Positions 32,888 through 41,286 of a stretch of 64,000 nucleotides of DNA are shown here, one piece after another. Source of the DNA: an alpha proteobacterium BAL199. Its GTDB lineage: Bacteria > Pseudomonadota > Alphaproteobacteria > Thalassobaculales > Thalassobaculaceae. The notes under the pieces are model-generated. The model saw only the letters and a program-made list of their open reading frames with translations, was not told where the DNA came from and did no database searches. Position 1 is the stretch's first letter; each line of letters starts with the position of its first letter. The stretch is taken from assembly GCA_000171835.1 (NCBI GenBank), contig ABHC01000001.1, positions 186,001-250,000 of the forward strand, written 5' to 3'. The translations under genes were made by a program, and so were the position numbers.

Positions 32888-33037
32888 TCACCCTGACAAC
32901 GCTTCGATCAACCAAGCGTAAGCGGCGATGGCAGCCGCCATCATGGTGCCGACAACGAGGGTCTCGGAGAGATCGGCTCGGCCGGCTCTTGCGGTCAGAG
33001 GGCTGCGGCACTGGCAGCGGCGCAAACACTCCATCAT
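32888..33037 (-). CDS. 49-residue small membrane protein
   Basis: A short frame with a perfect AAGGAGG ribosome binding site (33049-33043) before a double ATG at 33037 and 33034. The product starts with a Cys-rich basic part (MMECLRRCQCRSPLTARAGR) and ends with a hydrophobic helix (VVGTMMAAAIAAYAWLIEAL). The strong ribosome binding site argues for real translation. No homologue is recognised. It lies 25 bp upstream of the redoxin gene on the same strand and may be co-transcribed with it. Confidence 0.55.
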   Translation of the reverse strand: MMECLRRCQCRSPLTARAGRADLSETLVVGTMMAAAIAAYAWLIEALSG

Positions 33038-33159
33038 GGCATCCTCCTTGTCGAACCCGGGAGGACGAGTCATCCCCGCTTTCGCCCCGGGTCTGCATCC
33101 CGCTATCATGGTCGAACGGGACAACGACTAAAAGCCCATCATCGGAATAGGGCAGCTTC

Positions 33160-34095
33160 ATGGCAACGCGACGACAACTCCCCGGTTCCGGCGAGACGTT
33201 TCTCGACCATCTCGGGCATTTTGTACCGGACATGGAGGCGGCGCATCGCGCTTTGGCCAGGCTCGGCTTCGTGCAAACTCCCTATACTGTGCACCAGACG
33301 ACGCCCGGTCCGGGCGCCGCGTCGGTTCCGGGCGGCACGGCTAATCGATGCGTGATGCTGCACGAAGGTTACATCGAAGTGCTATGCGTGGTTGATCGCG
33401 ACCACCCTACCGGTGCACGCACCCAGCGCCAGCTGGAGCGCTACACCGGCGTTCACATTGTAGCGATGACCGATCCTGACGCCCTGGCACGCCGCGATCG
33501 CCTGGAGGCTGCCGGGTTCGAGACCCAGGACCCGGTCAACCTACGCCGTGCCGTGCCGCTCGCGAACGGCGGAGAGGGCATGGCGGCGTTCACCGTGTGT
33601 CGGACGCCGGCCGACGCGATGGCCGAAGGTCGGGTGCAGGTCCTGACTCAATTGACCGAGGAACTGGTCTGGCAGCCGCGCTGGATGAACCACGAAAACG
33701 GCATCGTCGCGCTGCGCGATGTCGTGATCCTGCCCGAGGATCTGGACGAGGCGGCCGACCGATATGCCCGGTTCACGGAGGCGTCGCCGAAACGCATTGC
33801 CGAGGACATGATCCGCCTGGAATTGGCACGCGGTGGGGTGGTTCTCACGACACCCGCCGGCGCCGCCCGCCTGTTTCCCGGCGCCACTGTTCCGCCGGTG
33901 CCCGGTGTCGTCGGCTACGGCCTGCTGTCGGACACGCTGTCGGCGACCCGAGCGTTCTTCGAAGGGCGCGGTTTCCCGGTGCGTGACACCGGCCCGGGGC
34001 TGGCGTGCCTGACGCTGCCCGCCAGCCTCGGCGGCGCCTGGTTGATCGCCGACGACGAACAGGCGTTTCCGTGGAACAGGCGAGCGGCGGGGTAA
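33160..34095 (+). CDS. Glyoxalase-like (VOC, PF13468-type) protein
   Basis: A 311-residue protein with a glyoxalase-like fold: 'FLDHLGHFVPDMEAAHRALARLGF' in part is the start of the first VOC module and 'NHENGIVALRDVVILPEDLD' and 'GYGLLSDTLSATRAFFEGRGF' in part that of the second. Metal ligand positions are plausible (His17, Glu in YIEVLCV). Function unknown; relatives are annotated as glyoxalase-like or VOC proteins. It stands alone, with the broken GST gene convergent beyond a 149-bp gap that holds nothing recognisable. Confidence 0.8.
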   Translation: MATRRQLPGSGETFLDHLGHFVPDMEAAHRALARLGFVQTPYTVHQTTPGPGAASVPGGTANRCVMLHEGYIEVLCVVDRDHPTGARTQRQLERYTGVHIVAMTDPDALARRDRLEAAGFETQDPVNLRRAVPLANGGEGMAAFTVCRTPADAMAEGRVQVLTQLTEELVWQPRWMNHENGIVALRDVVILPEDLDEAADRYARFTEASPKRIAEDMIRLELARGGVVLTTPAGAARLFPGATVPPVPGVVGYGLLSDTLSATRAFFEGRGFPVRDTGPGLACLTLPASLGGAWLIADDEQAFPWNRRAAG

Positions 34096-34383
34096 AGGCT
34101 GCGCCCCCAGGCTGTGCCAAAACCCAGCGGGCAAGCCGCTGACCCTCCGGCGCATCTTGTGAGCGGGCGTTCCTGACGTCGTCTGGGAGCGAAAGGTGGG
34201 GTGCGACGCATCTCGCCGAAGCCGGACCTCAAAGTCCCATTGGTCTAACCAATTTCTACCTTCTTCTCGTCGCCCGCAGCGAAGTGCGCCACCTGATCGG
34301 CATGGGCCTTTTTGAATGACGGGCGATCTGTGATTCGTGCCACATAGGACTCCGTCGCTGGTCGATCTCCGAAAGCGCGAACT

Positions 34384-35481
34384 CTAGTGGATAGAATCCA
34401 ACACTTGGTGCCCACGCCTGACGGCGGCGATGATTTTGTCGGGATCGGCTGTCCAGTTGAAGGGCTTCGGATCTGAGGCGTTGTGCTCGTCGAGGAAGCG
34501 GTTGATGGCGGCCTGGAGGTCGGCGACAGAGCGGAAGACGCCGCGCTTGAGGCGGCGCTTGGCGAGCCTGGCGAAGAAGCCTTCGACGGCGTTGAGCCAG
34601 GAACATGAGGTCGGCACGAAGTGGAAGGTCCAGCGGGGATGGCGGTGCAGCCAGGCGCGGACCTTGGGGTGCTTGTGGGCGGCGTAGTTGTCGAGGACGG
34701 CGTGGATCACCTTGCCGGCCGGAACCTGGGCCTCGATGTGGTTGAGGAAGCGGATGAACTCCTGGTGGCGGTGACGCTGCATGTTGCGGCCGATGACGGT
34801 GCCGTCGAGCACGTTGAGGGCAGCGAACAAGGTGGTGGTGCCATGGCGCTTGTAGTCGTGGGTCATGGTGCCGGCGCGGCCCTTCTTCAGCGGCAGGCCG
34901 GGCTGGGTGCGGTCGAGCGCCTGGATCTGGCTCTTCTCGTCGACGCTGAGCACGATGGCGTGGGCCGGCGGGTCGACATAGAGCCCGACCACGTCGCGCA
35001 GCTTGGTCACGAACTCCGGGTCGTTCGAGAGCTTGAACTGCCGGATCCGATGCGGGGCCAAACCGTGAGCACGCCAGATCCGCTGCACCGAACTAACCGA
35101 GATGCCGGTCTGTGCCGCCATCGTTGCGGCGGTCCAGTGGGTCGTCTCGCCGGGCGGATCGGTCAGGGTCAGGGCGACGACGCGCTCGGCCACCGAGGGG
35201 TCCAGCGGCGGGATCCGCGACGGGCGCGTCTTGTCCCGCAGCAGCCCGTCCACGCCTTCGGCGGCGAAGCGCTCCTGCCAGCGCCAGACCGCCGTCTTGG
35301 CGACCCCGGCCTCGCGCATGATCGCGTTGGTGCCCAGGCCCGCGGCGGTGAGCAGCACGATCCGGCAGCGCCAGACGTGCTTTTGCGGGCTGTTGCGGTC
35401 CGCCACGATCGCCTCCAGGCGGGCGCGATCGGCGGTACTGACGGTGAAGCTGATCCCGGTGCGCATGCCCCAGACTCGCAC
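34384..35481 (-). CDS. IS630 family transposase
   Basis: A 365-residue DDE transposase with two N-terminal helix-turn-helix motifs (KHVWRCRIVLLTAAGLGTNA region and the 'TMAAQTGISVSSVQRIWRAH' in part region) and the DDE catalytic residues: Asp in VLSVDEKSQIQALDR, Asp in AVLDNYAAHKHP and Glu in SWLNAVEGFFARLAKRR. No frameshift or stop interrupts it, so it looks active. The stop codon TAG is formed together with the target TA at 34384-34386. Confidence 0.95.
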   Translation of the reverse strand: MRVWGMRTGISFTVSTADRARLEAIVADRNSPQKHVWRCRIVLLTAAGLGTNAIMREAGVAKTAVWRWQERFAAEGVDGLLRDKTRPSRIPPLDPSVAERVVALTLTDPPGETTHWTAATMAAQTGISVSSVQRIWRAHGLAPHRIRQFKLSNDPEFVTKLRDVVGLYVDPPAHAIVLSVDEKSQIQALDRTQPGLPLKKGRAGTMTHDYKRHGTTTLFAALNVLDGTVIGRNMQRHRHQEFIRFLNHIEAQVPAGKVIHAVLDNYAAHKHPKVRAWLHRHPRWTFHFVPTSCSWLNAVEGFFARLAKRRLKRGVFRSVADLQAAINRFLDEHNASDPKPFNWTADPDKIIAAVRRGHQVLDSIH

Positions 35482-35535
35482 GCCACCGAACCCGCGGGAA
35501 TCCTGAGCGGGATTCTAATGTCGGATTTTATCCAC
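34387..35535 (-). mobile_element. IS630 family insertion sequence, 1,149 bp, intact
   Basis: The terminal inverted repeats are GTGGATAGAATCCAACA (left, 34387 onward) and GTGGATAAAATCCGACA (right, reading inward from 35535). They are flanked by a TA duplication (34385-34386 and 35536-35537) inside the preferred IS630 target CTAG. The single transposase gene fills the element. It interrupts the GST gene. Confidence 0.93.
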
Positions 35536-36157
35536 TAGCAACGCGCAGGACGTCGGCCATCAGCAGGTCTGCGCCGGTGAAGCGATCGGCGACCAGCCAT
35601 TCCCGCTCGCTCAGGATGCGCTCCATGTGATCGAGGCGGCTTTTCAACCAGCCGGCAAGATGATTGTCTTTTGCGCCGGTCACTTCCAGGAACCACCAGG
35701 GAACCGTTACCATCTCAATCGAGTTGAGCGCGGCGATCACCCATTGCAGCGTCTGAGCTTCTCCAACCGGATCGCGCGGCATCAGCTTTTCGCTTTTGCG
35801 GGCAAGATGCAGAAGCCCCGCTCCGCTCTCGAATATTTCAATCTCGCCATCGCTGAGGAATGGGATTTGACCGAATGGTTGACGCGCCAGATGATCGGCC
35901 CCCCGGTCGCTGAAAGGGACTGTTCGAACGGAATAATCGAGCCCGGCTTCCTCGCACGCCCATCTCAGCCGTACGTCGCGCACAAAACTGCGGGGACCTT
36001 CAGGCACCCAATCATAGGTCCAAACGATCAACTCGCTCATCGCAGAGAGCCTTTCCTATACCAATCGTCGAACCATCCCGCCGCCGCCCGCGAGCGGCCC
36101 GGCAAGGTTGAACACAGGTCGTTGGCGTAGCCGCTCACCTTCACGAACCAGACCTTC

Positions 36158-36174
36158 ATAAGTTCGCTTATAAT
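36158..36174 (+). promoter_or_regulatory. Candidate promoter with overlapping dyad
   Basis: TATAAT (36169-36174) is a perfect -10 box about 70 bp before the second FkbM gene. ATAAG-TTCG-CTTAT (36158-36171) is a perfect dyad that overlaps it, a possible operator. The -35 region is poor. Confidence 0.4.
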
Positions 36175-36246
36175 CCGGACGGTCACGACCCAAAATTTCT
36201 CCAGAAAGCGCGTGACCCGCAGGTTCCTCCGCATCCGAAGAGTGCC

Positions 36247-36999
36247 ATGTCGCTTACACTTAAAATCCCTCGCAGCTGCGTGGTCGGCGATCAGGTCATG
36301 CTGCCCTGCCACCGCACGCCCGACCGTTACACGATGCCGATTCCGACATCGCTGCTGTCCGACGAAGCAGCGCTCTATCTGATCTACCAGGAACTCAACG
36401 ACGGATGGGAACGCCGCGAACGCGACCTGCTCGACGAAGTCCTGGGCCCCGGCAGCGTTTTCATCGACGTCGGCGCCCATTGGGGAATCCACACTCTGCA
36501 CGCCGCCACGGCGGGCGCGGCTGTGATCGCAGTCGAGCCTGATCCGTTCAACCGCTCGATGCTCAGTGCCTGGCTGACCAGAAACGGTCTGACCGGCCGC
36601 GTGACGGTTGTCGACGCGGCGGTGGGCGACATGGACGGCACCGCTTATCTGCAACGCAATACCAGCATGGGGCATTCGCTGGTTTTCACGCCGGAGGATC
36701 CGGACGCGACCTATGACGGTGGACCATTCGACAAGCAGCCGATGTACACGCCGACGGCCATTCGTCGGCTCGACGGCATCAAGCTGCCCGAGGGAGCGCC
36801 CGTCGTCCTGAAGGTCGATGTCGAAGGCGGTGAACTTGCGGTCCTGCGCGGGGCGGTCGGCCTTCTCGAAACCGGGCGTGTGACCCAAGTCATCTGGGAG
36901 ATCAACACGGGCTACGAAGCGGTCAGCGGGTTCCTGTCCGGGTACGGTTACCGCACGACCCGGATCAATTCGGACAACGCCCTGTCGACATTGGGGTAA
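36247..36999 (+). CDS. FkbM family SAM-dependent methyltransferase (second copy)
   Basis: A 250-residue FkbM protein with the SAM motif FIDVGAHWGIHTL (about 73-85), the acidic loop AVEPDPFN and 'VVLKVDVEGGELAVLRGA' near 180. It is shorter than the copy at 2208-3278 and shares only the core domain. It may methylate a lipid- or sugar-linked hydroxyl. It stands alone, divergent from the broken GST gene. Confidence 0.87.
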   Translation: MSLTLKIPRSCVVGDQVMLPCHRTPDRYTMPIPTSLLSDEAALYLIYQELNDGWERRERDLLDEVLGPGSVFIDVGAHWGIHTLHAATAGAAVIAVEPDPFNRSMLSAWLTRNGLTGRVTVVDAAVGDMDGTAYLQRNTSMGHSLVFTPEDPDATYDGGPFDKQPMYTPTAIRRLDGIKLPEGAPVVLKVDVEGGELAVLRGAVGLLETGRVTQVIWEINTGYEAVSGFLSGYGYRTTRINSDNALSTLG

Positions 37000-37072
37000 C
37001 CGCCGGTGTGCTGGTGTCCCTCGTTCGCTTCCGGCGAAGCGGGGCCAACCAGTCGGCCGTCGTTGGTATGTC

Positions 37073-37534
37073 CTACAACTTCGCTGGCCGCTTGCCGTGA
37101 CTCGGAGCCGGTGTACCTGGATTCAGCGAGACGTGGCTGTGGATTGCCTTCCATTTGGCGTTCTTGCGCGCTCTCGACAACGCGACGGTGGCGCGGCCGG
37201 GGCGGTTGAAGCGGTTGCCGTCGGGGCCGATGCCGGTGGACGAGAAGGTGATGACCGCCATCGCGAGGCGTTGGTCGGGCGATATCGCGACCTTCAGAGT
37301 TGGCAGGTTGAAGCTGAAGTCCTCGATGGTCGGCCAGACCGACCGCCACTGATCGTTCTCCAGCGCGTCCAGCCCCTCGACCACGTCCATGTGGGTGCCG
37401 AAGCTCGCGACATTGTCCTCGAACAGCGCCCGGGCCGGCACGAAGTCGACCTCGGCGACGTTAACGCTCCACTCCGCGAACCACTGGCGGATCGCGTTGT
37501 AGTCGTCCTCGGGAACGTTCCAGGTGAGGGTCAT
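37073..37534 (-). CDS. SnoaL-like / NTF2-fold protein
   Basis: A 153-residue small-ligand binding fold: 'AIRQWFAEWSVNVAEVDF', 'ARALFEDNVASFGTHMD' and a C-terminal beta part 'WKAIHSHVSLNPG'. It carries the His (VASFGTH) often used in ketosteroid-isomerase-like proteins. It follows denD after 30 bp on the same strand, so it may be part of the erythronate transcript, although such proteins are generic. No function can be given. Confidence 0.75.
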   Translation of the reverse strand: MTLTWNVPEDDYNAIRQWFAEWSVNVAEVDFVPARALFEDNVASFGTHMDVVEGLDALENDQWRSVWPTIEDFSFNLPTLKVAISPDQRLAMAVITFSSTGIGPDGNRFNRPGRATVALSRARKNAKWKAIHSHVSLNPGTPAPSHGKRPAKL

Positions 37535-37564
37535 GACGCCTTCCTTTCGTGGTCCAGCGGGCTC

Positions 37565-38530
37565 CTACGCAGGGCGGTTCGGCAACTCGTCCTCGATGAA
37601 CGCCTTGATCACCGACTCCATGCCCGGGTCACGATGGAAGCCCATGGCGTCGGCCCGGACGGTCTCGAAGCGTGCCGGCCAACCATAGACGATTTTCTCG
37701 ATCAGCGGGTCGCGCTGCCACTTCACGCGCGCCGCCACTTCCGGGCCGGCGATCGCCTCCAGGGCGGCGACCATCTCGCCGACCGTGGTGGTGAAGCCGG
37801 GCAGGGCGACGGCGCGCCACGGCCCCCAGGCGTCAGCCGGCAGGTCGTGGGCGCGCCTCGTGTTGGCGACGATGGTGCGGGGGCTGGCCAGCCACATCGC
37901 GGTCTCCGGCGCGACTGGGCAGACCGCGTCCTGGCCCTGCAACGGCTCTCGGATGATCGAGCTGGCGAAGGTCGAGGCCGCCTTGTTCGGCTTGCCCGGC
38001 CGCACCACCACCGTCGGATAGCGCAGCGCCCGGCCGTCAACGAAGCCCTTGCGGCTGTAGTCGTTGATCAGCAATTCGCCGATCGCCTTCTGAACGCCGT
38101 AGGAGTTCTGCGGGGTGAGTTGCTGGTTGTCGGTCACCACTTCGGGCAGATCGCCGCCATAGGCCGCGCAGGAACTGGCGAACACCAGCTTGGGCCGGTT
38201 GCCGTGGCGGCGGGCGATTTCCAGGATGGTGCGGGTAGCGTCCAGGTTGACCCGCATGCCCAGGTCGAAATCGGCCTCGGCGCCGGCGCTGACCACGGCG
38301 GCCAGATGGAACACCGAATCGGTGTCCGGTCGGATCGCCTCGGCCAGCAACTCCTCTTCAGCGGCGTCGCCGGTGACCGACACCACCCGGCCGTCGGTCG
38401 CGAGGTCGGACGGCGGGGCCACCATGTCGACCAGGGTCAGCCGCTCGACGCCGAGCGCGTTGTCGGCCAGCAGCGAGCGGGCGAGCTTGACGCCGAGGAA
38501 GCCGGCGCCGCCGGTGATCGCGATCTTCAC
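37565..38530 (-). CDS. denD: D-erythronate dehydrogenase
   Basis: A 321-residue short-chain dehydrogenase of the extended (epimerase-like) type: dinucleotide motif GGAGFLG (residues 7-13), Ser and Tyr-x3-Lys in 'ASSCAAYGG' and 'NSYGVQKAIGE'. The sequence and neighbours fit DenD, which oxidises D-erythronate to 2-oxo-tetronate with NAD+. It follows otnI by one base and faces otnK, the arrangement of the D-erythronate pathway known from several bacteria. The call rests on family resemblance plus context. Confidence 0.85.
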   Translation of the reverse strand: MKIAITGGAGFLGVKLARSLLADNALGVERLTLVDMVAPPSDLATDGRVVSVTGDAAEEELLAEAIRPDTDSVFHLAAVVSAGAEADFDLGMRVNLDATRTILEIARRHGNRPKLVFASSCAAYGGDLPEVVTDNQQLTPQNSYGVQKAIGELLINDYSRKGFVDGRALRYPTVVVRPGKPNKAASTFASSIIREPLQGQDAVCPVAPETAMWLASPRTIVANTRRAHDLPADAWGPWRAVALPGFTTTVGEMVAALEAIAGPEVAARVKWQRDPLIEKIVYGWPARFETVRADAMGFHRDPGMESVIKAFIEDELPNRPA

Positions 38531-38531
38531 G

Positions 38532-39305
38532 TCAGATTCCCTTCATCCAGGACAGGCCCTCGACCGTGCCGGCCTTCGGACGGTACTCGCAGCCGACCCA
38601 GCCGTCGTAGCCGAGCCGGTCCATCAGGTCGTACAGATACGGGTAGTTGATCTCGCCCACATTGGGTTCGTGGCGTTCCGGCACCCCGGCGATCTGCACG
38701 TGGCGGATCAGGTCGAACTGCGCCTCGAAGGTCTTGGCGAGGTCCCCCTCGACGATCTGCACGTGGTAGAAATCGAACTGCAGGCCGACGTTGTCGCACG
38801 CAACGGCTTCCAGGATGGCGCGGGCCTGGGCCTGGGTGTTCAGGAAGTAGCCGGGGATGTCCCGGGTGTTGATCGGCTCGATGATCAGGGTCTTGCCCTT
38901 GGCGGCGGCGATCGGCGCGGCCCGCTTCAGGTTGGCGATCAGGGTCTCCGTGCAGGCGTCCTTGCTGACGCTGACCGGCACGATCCCGCTCATCACGTGC
39001 AGCAGATCGCAGTTCAGCACCTCGGTGTAGGTCAACGCCAGTTCCAGGGCGGCATCGAAATCCGCCTCGCGGCCGGGCATGGCGCCGAATCCACGATCGC
39101 CCTTGGAGAAATCCCCCGGCGGCAGGTTGAACAGCGCCTGGGTCAGGCCGGCGGCCTCCAGCTTGGCGCGCAGCTCGACCGCGTCCCATTCATAGGGGAA
39201 CAGGAACTCCACGCCCTTGAAGCCGGCCATGGCGGCGGCGTCGAACCGGTCCAGGAAGTCGACCTCGTTGAACATCATCGACAGGTTCGCGGCGAACTTC
39301 GGCAT
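38532..39305 (-). CDS. otnI: 2-oxo-tetronate isomerase (hydroxypyruvate isomerase family)
   Basis: A 257-residue TIM-barrel protein of the Hyi/OtnI group: '[20 protein letters not shown]' in part, '[11 protein letters not shown]', '[17 protein letters not shown]' with the catalytic Glu, '[13 protein letters not shown]' and '[11 protein letters not shown]'. OtnI converts 2-oxo-tetronate to 3-oxo-tetronate, the second step after DenD. Lies directly before denD, one base apart, on the same strand. Confidence 0.87.
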   Translation of the reverse strand: MPKFAANLSMMFNEVDFLDRFDAAAMAGFKGVEFLFPYEWDAVELRAKLEAAGLTQALFNLPPGDFSKGDRGFGAMPGREADFDAALELALTYTEVLNCDLLHVMSGIVPVSVSKDACTETLIANLKRAAPIAAAKGKTLIIEPINTRDIPGYFLNTQAQARAILEAVACDNVGLQFDFYHVQIVEGDLAKTFEAQFDLIRHVQIAGVPERHEPNVGEINYPYLYDLMDRLGYDGWVGCEYRPKAGTVEGLSWMKGI

Positions 39306-39398
39306 GGCATCCTACCCTTGCGCTTCTATGATTGCGCCGACGATACGCGCGGCGGGACGGTCGCGCCAAGCCTGCAGACCAAAGAAGCTTAAGAGGAC

Positions 39399-40679
39399 TT
39401 GCCTATGCCGCCGATCCTGGGATGCGTGGCCGATGATTTCACCGGCGCCACCGATCTTGCCAACAACCTGGTCCGCGGCGGTCTGCGCACGGTCCAGCTG
39501 ATCGGCGTGCCGGCGCCCGGGACCGCCGTGCCGGATGTCGACGCGGTGGTGGTTGCGCTCAAGTCGCGGACCAGCCCGGCGGCCGACGCGGTGCGGGAAT
39601 CGGTCACCGCACTCGACTGGCTGAAGGCGGCGGGCTGCCGGCGGTTCTTCTTCAAGTACTGCTCGACCTTCGACTCCACCGACGACGGTAACATCGGCCC
39701 GGTCGCCGACGCGCTGCTGGACAGGCTCGGCGCCGAGTTCACGATCGCCTGCCCGGCGTTCCCGGAGACCGGGCGAACGATCTTCAAGGGCCACCTGTTC
39801 GTCGGCGACACTCTGCTGTCCGACAGTTCGATGCGCCACCACCCGCTGACCCCGATGACCGATTCCAACCTGGTGGCGGTGCTCGGCCGCCAGACCGGGC
39901 GCAAGGTCGGGCTGATCCAGCACCGCGACATCACCGGTGGCGCCGACGCGATCCGCGCGCGGATCGACGCGCTGAAGGCTGACGGCATCAGCTACGCGAT
40001 CGTCGACGCGATCGACGACCACCAGCTTCACGAGATCGGCGAGGCGATTGCCGACCTGGACCTCGTCACTGGCGGTTCCGGCGTCGCGATCGGCTTGCCG
40101 GACGCCTACCGGCGGCGCGGACTGGTCGGAACGACCGGCGGCAGTGCGGCCGAAGTGCCGGCGATCGCGGGCAAGGCGGCGGTGCTGGCCGGGTCGTGCT
40201 CGGCGGCGACGCTCGGGCAGATCGCCGAGTGGGAGAAGGCGCGTCCGTCCTACAACATCGACCCCATGCGGCTGGCCAACGGCGAGGACGTCGCGGCTGA
40301 GGCGCTGAACTTCATCCGGGCGCGCATGGCCGACGGTCCGGTGCTGGTCTACGCCAGTGCGCCGCCGGAAACCGTCAAGGCGGTGCAGGCCAAGCTGGGC
40401 CGCGCCGAAGCCGGCGAAATCGTCGAGCGCGCCATGGCCCGGATCGCCAAGACCCTGGTCGACGAAGACGGCGTGCGCCGCCTGGTGGTGGCCGGCGGCG
40501 AGACCTCGGGGGCCGTGGTCTCGGCGCTCGGCGTGACCGGCCTGCGGATCGGCGCCCAGATCGACCCGGGCGTGCCGGGCACGGTGACGCTGAACGAACC
40601 GTCGATCGCGCTGGCGTTGAAGTCGGGCAATTTCGGTGGTCCGGACTTCTTCGCCAAGGCCCTGGCGGCGATGCTGTGA
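39399..40679 (+). CDS. otnK: 3-oxo-tetronate 4-kinase
   Basis: A 426-residue four-carbon acid sugar kinase (DUF1537 family): N-terminal sugar-binding domain starting 'LGCVADDFTGATDLANNLVR' in part, 'KYCSTFDSTDDGNIGP' near 88 and a C-terminal nucleotide-binding domain with 'VAGGETSGAVVSALG'. OtnK phosphorylates 3-oxo-tetronate at C4. The next enzyme, the decarboxylase OtnC, is not in the window. It is divergent from otnI-denD with a 93-bp gap that likely holds both promoters. No dedicated regulator is nearby. Confidence 0.9.
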   Translation: MPMPPILGCVADDFTGATDLANNLVRGGLRTVQLIGVPAPGTAVPDVDAVVVALKSRTSPAADAVRESVTALDWLKAAGCRRFFFKYCSTFDSTDDGNIGPVADALLDRLGAEFTIACPAFPETGRTIFKGHLFVGDTLLSDSSMRHHPLTPMTDSNLVAVLGRQTGRKVGLIQHRDITGGADAIRARIDALKADGISYAIVDAIDDHQLHEIGEAIADLDLVTGGSGVAIGLPDAYRRRGLVGTTGGSAAEVPAIAGKAAVLAGSCSAATLGQIAEWEKARPSYNIDPMRLANGEDVAAEALNFIRARMADGPVLVYASAPPETVKAVQAKLGRAEAGEIVERAMARIAKTLVDEDGVRRLVVAGGETSGAVVSALGVTGLRIGAQIDPGVPGTVTLNEPSIALALKSGNFGGPDFFAKALAAML

Positions 40680-40756
40680 ACTCTCTGTCGCCCCTCGAGG
40701 GGATGGCGAAGTAGGCCGCGAATGGCAGTGACGGCGGAGAGGTGATCAGGATCGCT

Positions 40757-41200
40757 TCAAGCCGCGACCCGCTCCCGCGCCACCGCACTGCGGATCGCCT
40801 CGACCCTGGCGACCTCGGCCCCGGCGACCCAGTCACCCTCGGCGACGTCGCGGTACAGCACCCAGACCCGCCGTCCTTCGGCCGGGCTCCACGGCGTGCC
40901 CTCTGCGGCGAGGCAGGCGCGGGCCAGCCGTTCGGCCAGGGCGGCCTTGCTGTCGGCCCCCAGCGAGCCGATCGGCGTGGCGATCTCGATCCGCCACAGC
41001 GGCCGGGCCGGTGCCGCGCCCGATTTGGTGACGGCGGTGTCAGGCAGCGCGTGCAGGTAGACCCAGGACAGCCCGGCAGCCAGACGGCTGTCGCCATAGC
41101 CTTCGGCCTCCCGCACCTGCCGGGCGATGGCGTCGGCCAGGACCTGCCGGTCCTCAACATCCAGGACAGACTCGCTCAGATACACGTCGATCAGCGGCAT
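40757..41200 (-). CDS. Tautomerase family protein
   Basis: A 147-residue tautomerase-like protein that starts Met-Pro (MPLIDVYLSES), so processing would expose the N-terminal proline used as base in 4-oxalocrotonate tautomerase and relatives. Its length matches MSAD/Cg10062-type or two-repeat members. GGAGGGCGCA just before the ATG at 41200 sets the start; a further in-frame ATG at 41311 would overlap the divergent gene. It is divergent from a GlxA-type regulator. The substrate is unknown. Confidence 0.72.
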   Translation of the reverse strand: MPLIDVYLSESVLDVEDRQVLADAIARQVREAEGYGDSRLAAGLSWVYLHALPDTAVTKSGAAPARPLWRIEIATPIGSLGADSKAALAERLARACLAAEGTPWSPAEGRRVWVLYRDVAEGDWVAGAEVARVEAIRSAVARERVAA

Positions 41201-41286
41201 TGCGCCCTCCATTGCGTTGTTCGGTGGCGTAAACATCGCGCTTGCGTGCTGATTCGGACAGATGGCAAGATCGACAATATTGATGG

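Larger units (their letters stand above)
34245..36040 (-). pseudogene. Glutathione S-transferase gene split by an IS630 element
   Basis: The 5' part (36040-35536) encodes a GST N-terminal thioredoxin-fold domain (LIVWTYDWVPEGPRSFVRDV in part, 'QPFGQIPFLSDGEIEIFESGAG') and most of the helical domain, to ...LLMADVLRVA. The 3' part (34386-34245) continues RAFGDRPATESYVARITDRP and ends '...DEKKVEIG' and a TAG stop. Removing the element and one TA joins the two in frame, giving about 213 residues, a normal GST length. The gene is intact otherwise, so the insertion is recent. As it stands a 170-residue product ending in the element is expected, probably inactive. Confidence 0.92.

Noticed and set aside
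40691-40702. CCCCTCGAGGGG palindrome after otnK
   Set aside because: Short, GC-rich, no T-tract and no second copy; chance is likely.
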